Of a stretch of DNA of 64,000 nucleotides, positions 34,110 through 46,230 are shown piece by piece (the stretch's first letter is position 1; every line of letters begins with the position of its first letter). Origin of the DNA: Hypholoma sublateritium FD-334 SS-4 (lineage: Eukaryota > Basidiomycota > Agaricomycetes > Agaricales > Strophariaceae); the NCBI GenBank assembly GCA_000827495.1, contig KN817593.1:1-64000 (forward strand), written 5' to 3'. Made by a program: the position numbers and the translations under genes. Under the pieces are notes generated by a model that saw only the letters and a program-made list of their open reading frames with translations, was not told where the DNA came from and ran no database searches.

Positions 34110-34890
34110 AACGAGACCAAGCGGGCTTGAAGCGGGCTTCAGCTCGTTGCATGCCATAGAGCAACAAAACCAACTAACTCTGTTCATGCTCGCTTTCGTC
34201 ATGCTCTGCGTCATTACCAGCACCAAGCGACATCTCGTTGAAGCCTTCCAGAAGGACGTCAAGCTGAATATCAGGGAAGTCAGCTTTGTCCTCATCGTCT
34301 TCCTCTGGGTTAGGAATATCTCTCGGATTTACAACTTGGACAGCCTCAGGCACTATGACGTCCATCGCGAGGTGACCCCTCTTCCTCACTTCCTCCCTCG
34401 GGTCGCCATCGTGACCTCGGAGGCCTTGTACAGGTTGAATCCGGAACGCAATTCAAGATCCTCCTCCAGGTTGCTTAGGAGTAGCTCGTAGTCCTGCTCG
34501 ACTTTCTTCGTGTCCCTGCCCCCCATGCGGCCGATAGCACCGCGGGCTTCGTTCGTCTCGCCGTCCTCGCCAACCTCCTTCGCGATACTGCGTAGCTTCC
34601 GGTTGCTCTTTTTCCGGTGGTCCGGATACGTCTTCATGTCCGGCGCGTGCCGAGGGGATGCTCGCGCCGAAGTGCGTGCGCGTGTAATATACCTGCGCGG
34701 TGTCGCCAACGCCCTCGTAGTCCATGCTGTCCTCTTCTTTTGACTTTCGATACTGACGAAGTAACGGCACCGGCGAGCGCAACTTGTGCGTCAGCGAACA
34801 CAAGCCTGCCTTGCGTGCGTGTGTGGTCAGGCTCAATGCCGAGGACGATGAATCGGACGAGGTCGGCAACGCAATCAAGCGAGTCAAAAG
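34110..34890 (-). pseudogene. NMD3: NMD3 (60S ribosomal export adaptor), C-terminal remnant
   Basis: NMD3 bridges nascent 60S subunits to the Crm1 exportin. The remnant starts within the protein: FDSLDCVADLVRF then GIEPDHTRTQGRL and VFADAQVALAGA (about 34880-34770). In a second frame DYEGVGDTAQVYYTRTHFGA follows. Then comes a gap where the conserved middle of this section is missing. In a third register MKTYPDHRKKS, LRSIAKEVG and RMGGRDTKKVEQDYELLL lead to LYKASEV. An acidic tail (NPEEDDEDKADFPDIQLD) ends at a stop near 34174. The N-terminal zinc-binding domain of NMD3 is absent. The last part is well preserved, including the normally conserved acidic nuclear-export region, but the frame changes show that this is not a functional gene. 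Confidence 0.82.
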
Positions 34891-35977
34891 CGTACGCTAG
34901 TATATCTGGAAGGAATTTCGCAGGTTTTCAAGGTTTGGGGATCGAGCAGCAGCTAGAGTGAGTCCACAACGCGCGTGCAGATGGTGAGAAGATTATCTTG
35001 CTGAAATTACGAGCTTGTTTAACAAGAATGTAGACAAGGTCTTCACAGATTGGCACGATTTCAAGGGAAAGGTGTGTTTGAAATGAGCCGTATTGCTGTG
35101 ATTATCAGAGAACAGCAACTGCTTAGACACTTTGGATCTAAAGGGAATCATTACAAAGATTGTCGTGTATCAGAAAATTGAAAGCTCACTTTATCGGTGT
35201 TACTCCAGCCGCAAATTCTACCATCTTCAAGGCGTGACTTCTTTGGCAGTGGAAGAAGTCCAGACCATCGCGGTTTCCTTGATCGAAATACTGTGGAGGG
35301 AAACGTATCACTGTCATATCCCGACTCGTAGTTGTTGGCTTGAAGTACGTTGCTCGAATCGGTCAGGGACAAAATGTTGCTGGTAGAGATTTAGAAGGCG
35401 GGATCAAGGCGGGATCAGCGTCGGTTGACAACTTGATTATTACATCCTCTATTTGGTTGCAGTTACGTCTGTTAGGAAACATTACCCAGACCAACCCCCA
35501 GACGTCGATTTGACCAAGATTCGACACGCTTTTTCTTCTCAGGCGCTTAGGTCTGAGATCTACCAAATGGCTCTTTAGACAGCGGCTGGATAATGGACTC
35601 GCCGGAATGCCTGAACTGTCTGTGAACTGATCTGGATTATCTTGATCAGGGATTACTAGTCTTCAGACGAAGGTTGAGCCTTGAGCCCATGGGGCAAGTT
35701 GCTAGCGGCACAATGCCCTGATTTGTTGGCTCGAAATACTGAATCTTGTATTCTTTGGTCTTGCGTTGTCAATGTATTCAACAAAGCCGCCATGGGCCTG
35801 ACAACCCTACATACTTAGTACAAGGACGACCCCATGCTTAAGTCTTCGTTTGGAACAAGCTCGTCTCTTCAAAGCTTCAATGCCGTCTCTCTGGAAACCT
35901 ATAAAGAAGACCCATGCACTTGCGTACCATAGTCAAATGCGTCGTGCTTAGGATTATCCTTTTCACTTCCTCCTTCC
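34891..35977. other. No supported gene; probable 5' flank of the Tnp2-like element
   Basis: Short plus-strand segments around 34850-35100 (SISGRNFAGFQGLGIEQQLE, KVFTDWHDFKG) look coding-like but are not connected. The 5' end of the transposon must lie in this stretch or just upstream of 35978; no terminal repeat was identified. Confidence 0.4.
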
Positions 35978-38900
35978 ATGCCTGTTTGTTTTTGTACCGT
36001 TCGTGGATGTCGAGACTCGGGAGGTGTTGATCCTGCTTCAGGAGAACCAATTGGCAGGACTGTGACTGCAAATGTTCTGAGAGTCCATTCATTGGACGAG
36101 CTGGCACAGGAAACGAACAACGAACTTAACTCCAATGTGGAAGACGATGAGATCGACCAGCTCTCAGCAAAGATTGCCGGAACAACGCTTGCAGACCAGA
36201 TGAATGGACCATCGACGGCAACCCCAGGCGGCCGTTTGTGGGGTCACTACTTTACAGACATTGAATTACCATCGACTTCTTCACCCTTCAGTCCCCATAC
36301 TACCCCTACCCTCAAGCAGCCCAAGGAGAATCTACCCTCTCTCTCCCAACATCAGGCCACGCCGCCCAGATCTCGAGAGGCAGAGTTGTTGTCCTGCCTC
36401 TCTAGTCTCGACAAAGATGTATTGATTTTTATTGCTGAAGTTGAATTGAATGTGGGACGTATTGATCGACCCTCGTCAAAGGGGCAACCAAAACCATTCC
36501 CTCTCCTGACTCTCATCAAAAAATCCGAAGCACTCCAAGATCGTTTAGACACCATATCCTTCAAGTCACCAGCGGTCAAGCAGCGCAAAGGCGGCATTAC
36601 AATTAAGCTTGCTACGGCAGTCGAGCTCCTTAAAGCTGCCCAACGTTCGTGGAATACGCGACTGGACAAAATCGAGAAGGTGAAGACACCGTCTAAGGGA
36701 GTACCTTTTGATACAGGTCAGCGAAAATATCCGACATATGTTGAGGATTTGTTTTGATTATAACTTGATTTTAGCACATCACTACACACCCATCCTATCA
36801 GGCGCGGATCCAGTCCTACAAGTCTCCTTTTTCATGATCGTAACATGTCAAATCATTCTAGGAGTCAGTCGCCGTGGTTGCAACTTTCTATTGCAAATGA
36901 TTCAGTATATGATTAACCTCACTATTCTTCGGGCGGGTTCAAACATATCCCAGCATGACCAAAAGCTCTTGTCCGACATTCCAACGGATTTCCGACGCAC
37001 CGAAGAACAATTCAACCTGAAACCCAATTGCACCATCGTCGCTGTATGCCCTAACAACGATTGTCATGCCACTTATCTACCTACTCCTTCCAATGATTCG
37101 CCTGGCTTATACCCAAGGACATGCACTTATCGTAAATTCAAGGGCGGGGAGATGTGCGGTGTAGAGCTTTTACGACCTCACCGTGTTAATGGCCAAACTG
37201 TATATATCCCAATCAAGCGCTTTGTAAAGAACAGCTTCAAAGATTGGCTTGCAGGGCTACTCTCTCGCCCTGGATTCGAGGAAAAGATGGATAAGGCTTG
37301 GACACTGCAACTCAAAGATCAAGGGGAAGACGTCCACAAGGAGCTTTTGGATATATTTGACGGTGAAGTTCTCCGCAACTTCAAAGGGCCCGACGGTCAA
37401 CACTTTGGTCTTGGAGGGGATGAAGGTCGTTACGTTTTTTCTCTGTGTTGCGATAATTTCAACCCACTGGGGAATAAACAAGCGGGTAAAAGCTATTCGG
37501 CTGGCATGGTTTCTCTGATATGCCTGAATCTCCCTTCTGACATACGCTACAAGCCTGAAAATATGTTTCTCTATGGAATTATTCCAGGACCGCTCGAGCC
37601 TCCCCTTGATTGCATGAACCACTACCTGAGATTCCTCATCGATGACCTTTTGGAGTGCTGGTCTCCTGGAGTTCAATTTTCCCGGACCCATCAATATTTC
37701 TATGGGCGTGTGGCTCTTTGCGCGCTTATATGTCTTGTTTGTGACTTAGTTGGCGCTCGAAAAACTATGGGATTTGGAGGCATTGGACATAATCAGATGT
37801 GCGCACTTTGCCACTGCAAACGTGGCCTGTCTGGACCTAAAATTACAAACATGCATTCTTGGCAAAGACGAACTAACGAGGATTACCGCGCTAGTGCTCA
37901 ACGATATCTAGACGCTGAAGACGATAAAGAGCGAGAGACTATTTTCAAGGAAACGGGCATCCGTTGGTCTGAACTTTTACGCCTGCCTTACTTTGACCCC
38001 TCTCGCTTCGTCGTGATCGATGCAATGCATAATCTATTTTTGGGGCTCATAAAGGAGCACTTCGAAATCCTAGGAATACGGGATCCCGAAGATGGTATTG
38101 CCTTTAGAGTTGACATACCTTCTTGGGTGTTTGATACCTTGAATAATCCACAAATAAAGAGCATGGAGCGCATTGTTCGTCTTTTACAATGCTCTCTGAA
38201 CAAGAAGCTTATTATGAACGAGTCTGAGTTTGACATCCATCTCAAGCAGCTTCAAAATTGCCATGCCGTAGCGCTTGAAAGTTTTTGTCGAGCTTTTGAT
38301 ATATCCCTTTCTTTACCCGGCCAAAATGTAAAAAAAAAAAGATATAACAAGATCGATTATGCGCGAGCAATCCTGACTTGGGTAAGTAACTCTTGATTTC
38401 ACCTGTTGCTTGAAGAATACTCAAAAATATTTTATAGAGGCTGGGTCAAGCTGAATTTTCTTCAGATGCAGCCGCTGATTTTGATAAAGGATGTGTTCTC
38501 ACAGTTGAAGAAGTGGCGACAATGCGTTCGGATATAGCTAACATGGCAACTCCCTCCTGGTTAGCATCAGTCCCTTATGATCTAGGTGCAGCTCGGCACG
38601 GAAAGCTGAAAGCAGACCAGTGGCGTATTCTAGCGACAGTATATCTTCCCATTTCTTTGCAGAGATTGTGGGATACAAACTCTCCACGGTCAACTCCACT
38701 TCGCAAAAAATTGTTGGACGCAACCATGGCTCTGATATCTGCGGTCACTATTGCAACGTCGCGTAAAACGTCCAGGGGGATGGCGGGCCTGTACCTTCAG
38801 CATATGCAATCTTATCTGCAGCTGATGCAAGAACTTCTCCCGAGATACAATTTCCGCCCAAACCATCATATGGCCCTACATCTCGCTGAATATCTTTGCC

Positions 38901-39755
38901 TTTTTGGACCTGTTCATGCTTGGTGGACGTTTCCTTTTGAACGCTTGATAGGCATGCTAGAAAGGACGCCAAGCAATTTCAAGATGGGTAAGTTGCTTCG
39001 CCAATTGCGCCGTACACGCCATAGCCTCATTTTGCCGTAGGACAGGTTGAGGAAATTATGACCAAAACATTTGTGAAGTCTGCAAACCTTCGCTCTCTCC
39101 TACTGAAGGACCTTTGTCCAGAAGCCATCGCAAATTGTCGACGTCATTTTACAAAATTCCTCAGTCCGGATATTCGTAATGGCACACTAATCGATATCAA
39201 TTCATTTCTGGATAATCCAGAGAACGACCCTGCTGCTGCCGAATCGCTTACGACCACAAAAATCATATTGTCCGAAACCACGTTCAAAGCGCTACGCCTC
39301 CGGTTCTTAAACACAATTCCCACAATCCGGCGCATTATAACATTTCACACCTTTCAAGGACGCTCATTTACTACACACTCGCGTCACGAAGGGAACAGTT
39401 CCGTGCTGGTCAGATCGAGTTTCGATAATTCTTTGAAACCCGCGCGAATACACGAGATCTTAGAAGTTTCATCAAAGGAAATACTATACGTGATTCGTTA
39501 TCATCGTAGAGTTGAAGGAGGTATCTCTGATCCATTTACCAAGTATCCGTACTTGCATATATCATTATGGTCATTGACCTCAGGCAATTGTGCAATCATC
39601 CGCCCGGAAGAAGTTGCCTCTCATTTTGCTAGCATCCCGTTCCCCTTGAACGGCGAAAACAATTCACTTGCTGTAATTTCTCTATACAGAGTGAGTGCAT
39701 TAGAGCTATAATCCTATGATTGCTCATATTAACACTCTACTTCAAGGAATATTGA
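35978..39755 (+). mobile_element. Tnp2/CACTA-like DNA transposon, intact 1184-aa transposase gene
   Basis: Exons 35978-36716, 36775-38381, 38438-38987, 39041-39690 and 39747-39755 sum to 3555 nt, in frame and without stops. The N-terminal zinc-ligand cluster (CFCTVRGCRDSGG) is typical. A second cluster is CPNNDCHATY with TCTYRKFKGGEMCG. The transposase core reads SRRGCNFLLQMIQYM, DGEVLRNFKGPDG, CCDNFNPLG, MFLYGIIPGP and DAMHNLFLGLIKEHF. The C-terminal region has HHMALHLAEYLCLFGPVHAWWTFPFERLIGMLERT (positions 38850-38975), the standard family block. The last exon is only nine bases (REY-stop). Complete exons suggest a recent, possibly autonomous copy. Element ends are not defined. Confidence 0.9.
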
Positions 39756-39974
39756 TTTATATTATGTACGGTAATACTCATTCCTCAGGGATTTGGTTTG
39801 TAAAACGTGGTAGAAAAAATATCATCTTCCAATACCTGGCAGAGTACTTATAAGCCTGCTTTAATGATAACATATCTGTTGGCACATCAGAAAGCAATCA
39901 GAAAGCGAACTTCTGCGGCACAGCTATTTCGTGCGCTGACAATACTTAGTACTTACTCATCAGGAAAACGTCCA

Positions 39975-40165
39975 ACTTTGAGTAACTTTCGCCACTTTCC
40001 AAAGGCGTAAAGTAGCGAAAGTTATTGGAGTGCATGCAACTTTCCAAAATTAGGTACAACATTTGAAAGATGGTGCCCATCTTTCCTGTGCTTTTACGGG
40101 CGTCTGAGCACTTTCAAAGTAGTGTACTTTGACTTTGCACTATGTCTTTGACTTCCAGGTGACAT
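39975..40165. repeat. ACTTT-rich subterminal repeat cluster and 10-bp inverted repeat
   Basis: Downstream of the transposase the motif ACTTTC or its complement GAAAGT occurs repeatedly within about 190 bp. A perfect 10-bp inverted repeat, TAACTTTCGC and GCGAAAGTTA, is separated by 22 bp near 39982-40023. Clustered short repeats of this kind beside a CACTA-like transposase gene are the usual transposase binding sites, so I infer a subterminal region, with the 3' end nearby. Confidence 0.55.
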
Positions 40166-42189
40166 TTCTTCCTTTGATCGCACTTTAGGTCAACTCTAGC
40201 AACACAGATGTCAACTTCAGGGATGCGGACGGTGTCATATTCGGCGCAATTTTGTAAATAACGAATAAAATTTAATTGGGCTACTTTGAGCCGTTAGCAG
40301 ATTCTGAACACCTCCACTACTGCTTGAACGTAAGAATTCGGGTCTGACATGTAATCGGACTCCATTGGTGTGTCCTCTATGACTTCGGCCGACCCTCCTG
40401 TTCTGAATGTCATGGGGTTAGCGACTCGAACCACCGAACTCTTCTTGGGCCCCTTTTTCCCTGACGATTTTCAGCTCCATAGTTGTCAACGAAAAATAGC
40501 CCATGCTGGACGTAGGCTCTAAGTGTTGGCTAGTCCGGCGCAACTTGAACGCTTGCGCAAACAGATATACATACCGCCTGTAGTGGGAGAATGAGTGCCC
40601 CAACCGGTTTCGCGTCATCTTCGAGCTCTTCTGGGTTCGGTATTTTGTCGTACTCAATAAATGAGCATGCGATAGGGTGTACAGTATTATTTCATTCTGG
40701 AACAGTCCTGAATTGGACCAAAAAACTTAGCTGTGTTACCGTTTACGCAATAACTGAATGCCACATTCTTGTAACACACCTTTTTCCGTATAATATTACT
40801 GTCGTCCTCCGTCCACTCCCGCCACCAGAAAATACAATGAGACGGTGCTCCCTTTTCGGAGAGACAGAGCTCACACATTTCTGCGATTTTCTCTGGAGAG
40901 TCCAGAGCGTCCGAATGTGCATGATCCAGCAGTGACTGAGAGCTTGAATTGCGGCAGTAGCAAAGGCATTTCGCCGGTTAATGATCCGAGCTGCGATCTA
41001 TGAAATAGACAGTGAGAGAGTGCTTCAATATGGTGGGTAGACTTAGCGGGCCACACCACACATCTCCATCCTCAACAACATAGACCTTGCGACCAAAAAC
41101 ATGTCAACAATTTCTTACTCGAACGTACGTGAGATTGGTCCAGAGTGCAATGGTGCCCACTTTGATTTAGCAAGAGGTGTGATGGCATCGGTGAACCGTC
41201 AGGAGGTAGGTGGCGAGCTGTCCAGCATGGGGCACCCGCGTGCGTCTTTCTTGGTGAGAGGGCGCTTCAACTGATGGCCGGAACGATTTGAATCATCGGC
41301 TAGAGAGAAAATTAGACAAGGCCTTTGATAAGGGAAGGACATACAATTTTTGTAACCTGGCCCGTCGATGTTTTCCCGCGTTTGGAGGATAGGGAATTTC
41401 TCTCCAAAGAATCCTTTTCGTGTCCATTGATTGCAGGGCGCGAAATCCATTGGTTGGCGCCACAGAGCGTGCTCTTGCTTTTCTGGCCTTCCGGGCATCC
41501 CAGTTGGAAACAAGGCCTCCTATTTCGTTTTTCTTCTTCTTTGATAGAGGCTGGGCTAGAGTTCTTCTGACAGTAAAATTAGAAAAAGTCCAACTGGTTA
41601 CTGAATAAACGGGCGTATACATTGAATTTGATGTCATGTGACAATCCTCATGCAAAGCTAATTCATCTCACCGACCTTTCCTCAGCAACCAAAATTTTGA
41701 TTCTTAGGCACAAAAGTGCCAATATATATAGAGAGAGATGAAATATGACTTATTTACCTATTACACGGCTGTTTACAGCGGAATACAGATTTGGTGGAAC
41801 GTAGCTTACAAAGTCATGTGACCACCCTGTGCATGCACCGAGTTGAGCGTTGAACGTTGAGGTCGCGTGTTCCAATCTTCCAAAGAAGAAACAGAATGCA
41901 ATATCATATACGGCGTTTGTGGTGATTGTTTCTCGGCGCCGAAAATTTGACGCACACCTATAGGTATGTATCAGCACACGCATCGTCGACTAATAGGCGT
42001 ATACAAGCAATCGTTGCGCTGGCGCGACGCGGGCCAGCCATTGTCGCCTCCAGAAGCAGAGAGAAATCTCACCCGGATGACGCCGACGGTAGAGCTGAGT
42101 ACGTCTGTGGGAAATGAGCATCGTCCTCATATAAGCAGGAAGAACACCCCACCCTCGGAGTTCGTCGCAGCACACAGTCTGTAGGTAGC
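40166..42189. other. No gene seen
   Basis: Short frames at 41199-41655 (minus) and 41325-41570 (plus) have no motifs or joining introns. A CGTTGA hexamer run occurs near 41842-41862, matching the one at 53.36 kb. Otherwise nothing is supportable. Confidence 0.5.
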
Positions 42190-43120
42190 TCAAGACTATC
42201 AAAGTTTTGCCAGAGATAGTGTTGATAATGCCAGGAATTGCTTGACCTTTGTGCAGATGTCTTTTCGACCCTTTGGTTTCGCTGGAGATTGTGTAAGTCT
42301 CGGTCCGTTCATTTGGAAAAACGTCAAGTATCTGATTTGCCTTTCTCTGGGTATAAACGCAAGCGGGTGCGATCTTCTTCCTTCTGTGTGCCTCTGCTTC
42401 GTAGGCCGTGAAACATTTCCAAGGAGATGTGTCAGACCTATGGGACATATGAATATACAGAGTTCAAGTCCTATGCAGATAAACTCACGCACGATCTGAC
42501 GACGATTTGCACAGCGACACTTGGTGGCATCCACCTAAAGGTTTGAGGCGACAAGACAAATATGCAAAGGTATTCTCTCGGAACTGTCACACAGCTGAAG
42601 CGTCAAACACTGGAAATTTTGACCATATCTAAACAGCCTAGCGATTTTTCTGGTACTTGACATTTGAAAGCGCAGTGCTTGAAGCGTGTGTTTGATATTC
42701 CAATCTGCCGAAACCAGGAGCAGAGGCCTCAGGCGACTTAAACAAGATAGATTCCTTCAGATAATCCGAAGCAATATTGTAGATGCAGTTAGCAACTTGA
42801 GTGTGAAAGGAGTGAACGTATGTCACGGTACTGGAGTAGAGCACATATGCCAACGTATCATCGCGACCTGACTTAAGATGTCGGAGTTTCATCGGAGTTT
42901 CATAATTTACCTGCGTCTTTAGATGATAACCTGACTAGTCACTGTTGACACTTTGCTAGTTGACTCATACTATATCTTGGAAGTCTGCTGGATTATCTAG
43001 CACACTTCGGCTGTGCTTGGATATCCTTCCTTTCCCGTTTCCAAGGTCTCAATCAACTCGCCTCACAAATTGTCTTGAAGCCCACTGGCAGTAACGGTAT
43101 CGCGTTTCGCAACTAAGTAA
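42190..43120. repeat. Dispersed repeat, copy A
   Basis: This copy aligns by eye to 52780-53690 in the same orientation and to 62150-62860 in reverse. Shared landmarks are CGATCTGACGACGATTTG near 42494, TTCAGATAATCCGAAG near 42760, and GCTGGATTATCTAGCA near 42989. Read on the minus strand the central part encodes protein-like sequence (FHTQVANCIYN, FGRLEYQTHA) related to the other copies but interrupted. It appears to be the remains of a repeated gene or a non-autonomous element. Confidence 0.65.
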
Positions 43121-44090
43121 GTGCATCTGAACCATCGCCTTGAAGAGGCAGATTCTGAATCCGCCGACGCTCCTGCACATGTTCATAGCACTCCAATCAA
43201 GACTGGCACTCGTCTAATCGACCTCGCCGCCAACCTCGAGTCCCAACTTACTGCTGTCACCAACACCTTTCCGATAAACCTTGAACAAGCTTTGGCCGAG
43301 AAGTTCCAGGCTGAAGGGGTCGCGATGGCAAGCATTCAATGATTGGCACACAAATAACTCTGATTCAGCCTGATTTAGATCTCTCTACGAGGCAGCTTGC
43401 TACTACGTCGGATCAGGACTTCGACGCACTCCCTCATCGACGCAGGCGAACTGAACTCAGGGGGTACATAGTTTTTAGATCCTTCCGAACTCCCCTCCCC
43501 ACCGTCATCCAGAACGCCAAAGAGTTACTAAATGACATCGATCGTGATGGTAAGTAATAGTTGGGGTCTGTCCAACGGCAGTTTAGCGTCAAACTCATAT
43601 TTTCCTTCTGCGCAGGTCGCAAATTTGAGGGGCTTTGCGCCCTGCTTACATCAAGTGTGGTTTTCCACCTAACCTCAGTTTATCAATCAGGCAGGTCTCG
43701 TAGCATTCATTCGTGGTTTGGAGGAATACTCCGACAGGCGGTTAGAAATCCCGCACCATGTCTTTTCCCTCGCCGCCGCGACGATGGTGAGATCCCCTTA
43801 AGCCGCTTTCGATGCTGAACTTGATGTTCTGTTCATAGGTCTATTCGGACCTTGAAGGTTTTTCTCGCCTTCGCGGGCATGGCACGATTGACCATCGTGC
43901 TGAGGATATCTTCGACCAACTGTCAAAGGATGAAGTACGCATTCTGCAGGGAATATCAAGAGATACCAAAAGGATCAGTAAAGAACAGACTCCTACTCAG
44001 AATCCTTTGTTCATCAAGTCGACCAACTCCGAAAAGGCTTCGACCTTGAAAACGAAAACCTGTTCGCAAGTGTGTCAATAGAAAACCCGT
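43121..44090 (+). pseudogene. Hypothetical plus-strand gene, probably broken
   Basis: Coding-like segments in order are as follows: 43121-43340 (IKTGTRLIDLAANLESQL), 43345-43553 (TQITLIQPDLDLSTRQL, IQNAKELLNDIDRDG), an intron GTAAGT..CAG (43552-43616), then RKFEGLCALL, and in another frame NQAGLVAFIRGLEEYSDRR (about 43685-43788). An intron GTGAGA..TAG leads to VYSDLEGFSRLRGHGTI. The frame change around 43660-43690 leaves only a 22-bp candidate intron, which is too short. I do not recognise the family. It is either mis-spliced by my reading or decayed. Confidence 0.4.
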
Positions 44091-45344
44091 TTATCTCGGG
44101 GTAGGCTTGTTGGGGGCGCTTCAGTTAGTTCTCTTTCTTCCTTATTTCCATTCTCTTCGCTGTAACAATTCATCACCATTCAAGTTACACCATTTTTTTC
44201 TGCTGATTATCTTTTGAGTCTACATATTTCAATGATTTATTTTGTCCTTATTTGCCTATGAACATACCTTGTTGTTTGTTGTTGAGGGCATGGATTTTGG
44301 AGCTCGGAAGGCTCTAAATGACTAATTACAGAGTTCCGCAAAGCCGTTATGCATTATCCCGCTGTCTCGAAACAGCGTCATTCACGCCATTCCATAACCA
44401 CCACCAGCACGAAAAGATATCGGCTGTTCGCAACCGCACTGGTTCCACATAACTGTTCATCTAAGGAAGCAGCACCCAGCCCTTCTCAGCGTCGAGAAGT
44501 CCACGGCTAATTGGTTCACAATGTTTACATGACCATCGAGACCGATTGCTGATCACTGGCCAATGACTCTCAACAGCGTTTCTTGAGCGCAATGGCCCTC
44601 TTGTGGATGGCCTACTCGCGGTACTTCTATCACTTCTCCATCGTTCGCGGGTCGGACACGGAGGTCCTCTCTTTTGTTCTTGTCGATGATCCGTCGGCAT
44701 GGTACTCCGTGCCAATTGGTTTATCAAACATTCCCTGTAATCTGGTGCGAGCTTTTTGCATACGTACTCTTTTACAATTATGAATTGATAAATGCGCAGG
44801 TGATTTCTGCACTTGCGCAATCTACCCAATTATTTCTGATGAAATTCTTATGTTAAACTATCACGTTCAATCTGCGTTGCATGATGCAGTCTGGAGATTG
44901 GAAACTGTCATGCAAGATACTTAGTGTACCGTCTCATAGAGGAGGCAAGAAATTGTTGATGTGGCTCCTCACGAATCGCTGGGTTTCTAATCGGTGCGCC
45001 AGTCGAGGTGTGCTACAGTGACAATGTTTCGCCAGGAGGATATGGAAAGCAAGAATCAATGAGATCCGTCAGCTGAAGAAATTGCTGGCTTGAAGAAATC
45101 ATGGTAGGGGTGGGTGGAAGCGTCGTTATCGAGACAAAAGTAGCGTGTCATACGCTGCTGCTGGGGCACAACCTGTGTTTAGTCTGGTACAAAACCAGTT
45201 AAGCGGAGAGCAACACCCGTGACCAATGATCTTGAATAATCGCGATTCGCACCTCAACATGAAATTGATCATGAACAACATCGCTCAGCCTCAGTGCCGC
45301 ATCACTGGTCTGGTTATCCAGGCTACGTCGTGCCAGTTAGTATG
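44091..45344. other. Intergenic, no gene seen
   Basis: The stretch is AT-rich in 44.1-44.3 kb. Short frames at 44461-44829 on both strands are mirror shadows without motifs. Confidence 0.5.
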
Positions 45345-46230
45345 TATTTACAGCGCTCACAAATCCCAAACAAATCCGCTTTGATGATTCGACCTCCACC
45401 TCCCTGCAGTGCGCGCTCGTCCTGGACTACCTGCGTCATAGCTACTACACCAATACCGCCACTGCATTCAATAGGGACAGCATTGTCCGCCAGCTCGACG
45501 CTGACGGCGACGAGATCCCTGACCGATCCGTAGGGCGCTACTCAGAGAGCTTCCAGACGCTCATGCAACGGGTCAGGCTCCGGGAAGGTGTGCTCCACGC
45601 CCGATTTCACAGGCTCGCCCACTGACGCACGTGCGCCAGAGATTCGCACGTACATCATGTCCGGGTGGACGATGCGATCACGCTGCTCGATGCGCACTTC
45701 CCCACCATGCTAGCGGTCGAGGACGGCGGAGAAGGAACGCTGGGGGAGGGCGCGCGGGTGCGGGTCGCGACGAGTAATGTGTAATGACGTCGACGGAGCC
45801 CGCGCACCTCTATCTCAATTTGCGCGTCCTCGAATTCAGCGAGGTGTACCATACAGTGCCACTGCCGCACCCGGACGCCGCGCGGCCAGACAACTGGTTG
45901 ACGGCGAAGCGTACCAAGAGCAGCAGATGGCGCTGCTCAGCCGCGCGCAGAAGCTGTAAGCGTACCTCAACACGCTACCGAACTCCGCGGACCGCGTGAT
46001 CTATCTCAAGGTGCTGGAGAACGTCTGCGGGCTCTTGGTATGGAAGGTCCCGAGAAGAGCTCGATGGCGAAGTACCTGATGCTTGAACAGCGAGAGGCAG
46101 TTGCAGACCAGATTAATCGAGCGATCCTTAGTGAGTTATCGGTCTCTCGCTGGTAATTTTGTGCCCGAACATCTAAACATTTCGTTTGCAGAAAGGACGG
46201 ACCGGCCTTTGATTTTATCCCTTGGATTGG
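45345..46230 (+). pseudogene. LisH-CTLH-CRA protein (GID/CTLH complex, Gid8/RanBPM type), disrupted
   Basis: Members of this family are scaffold subunits of the GID/CTLH ubiquitin ligase. The LisH motif is clear (ALVLDYLRHSYYTNTATAF, 45405-45465). The CTLH start follows (EIRTYIMSG) and then, after a small deletion that shifts the frame, VDDAITLLDAHFP. The CRA part continues as HLYLNLRVLEF and, in another frame, QEQQMALLSRAQKL, then TAA at 45957-45959, AYLNTLPNSADRVIYL and VLENVCGLL. The final segment (REAVADQINRAIL) again needs a frame change and is followed by an intact GTGAGT..CAG intron. At least one stop and several small indels show a decayed copy. An upstream SPRY domain, which RanBPM proteins have, was not found. 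Confidence 0.75.
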
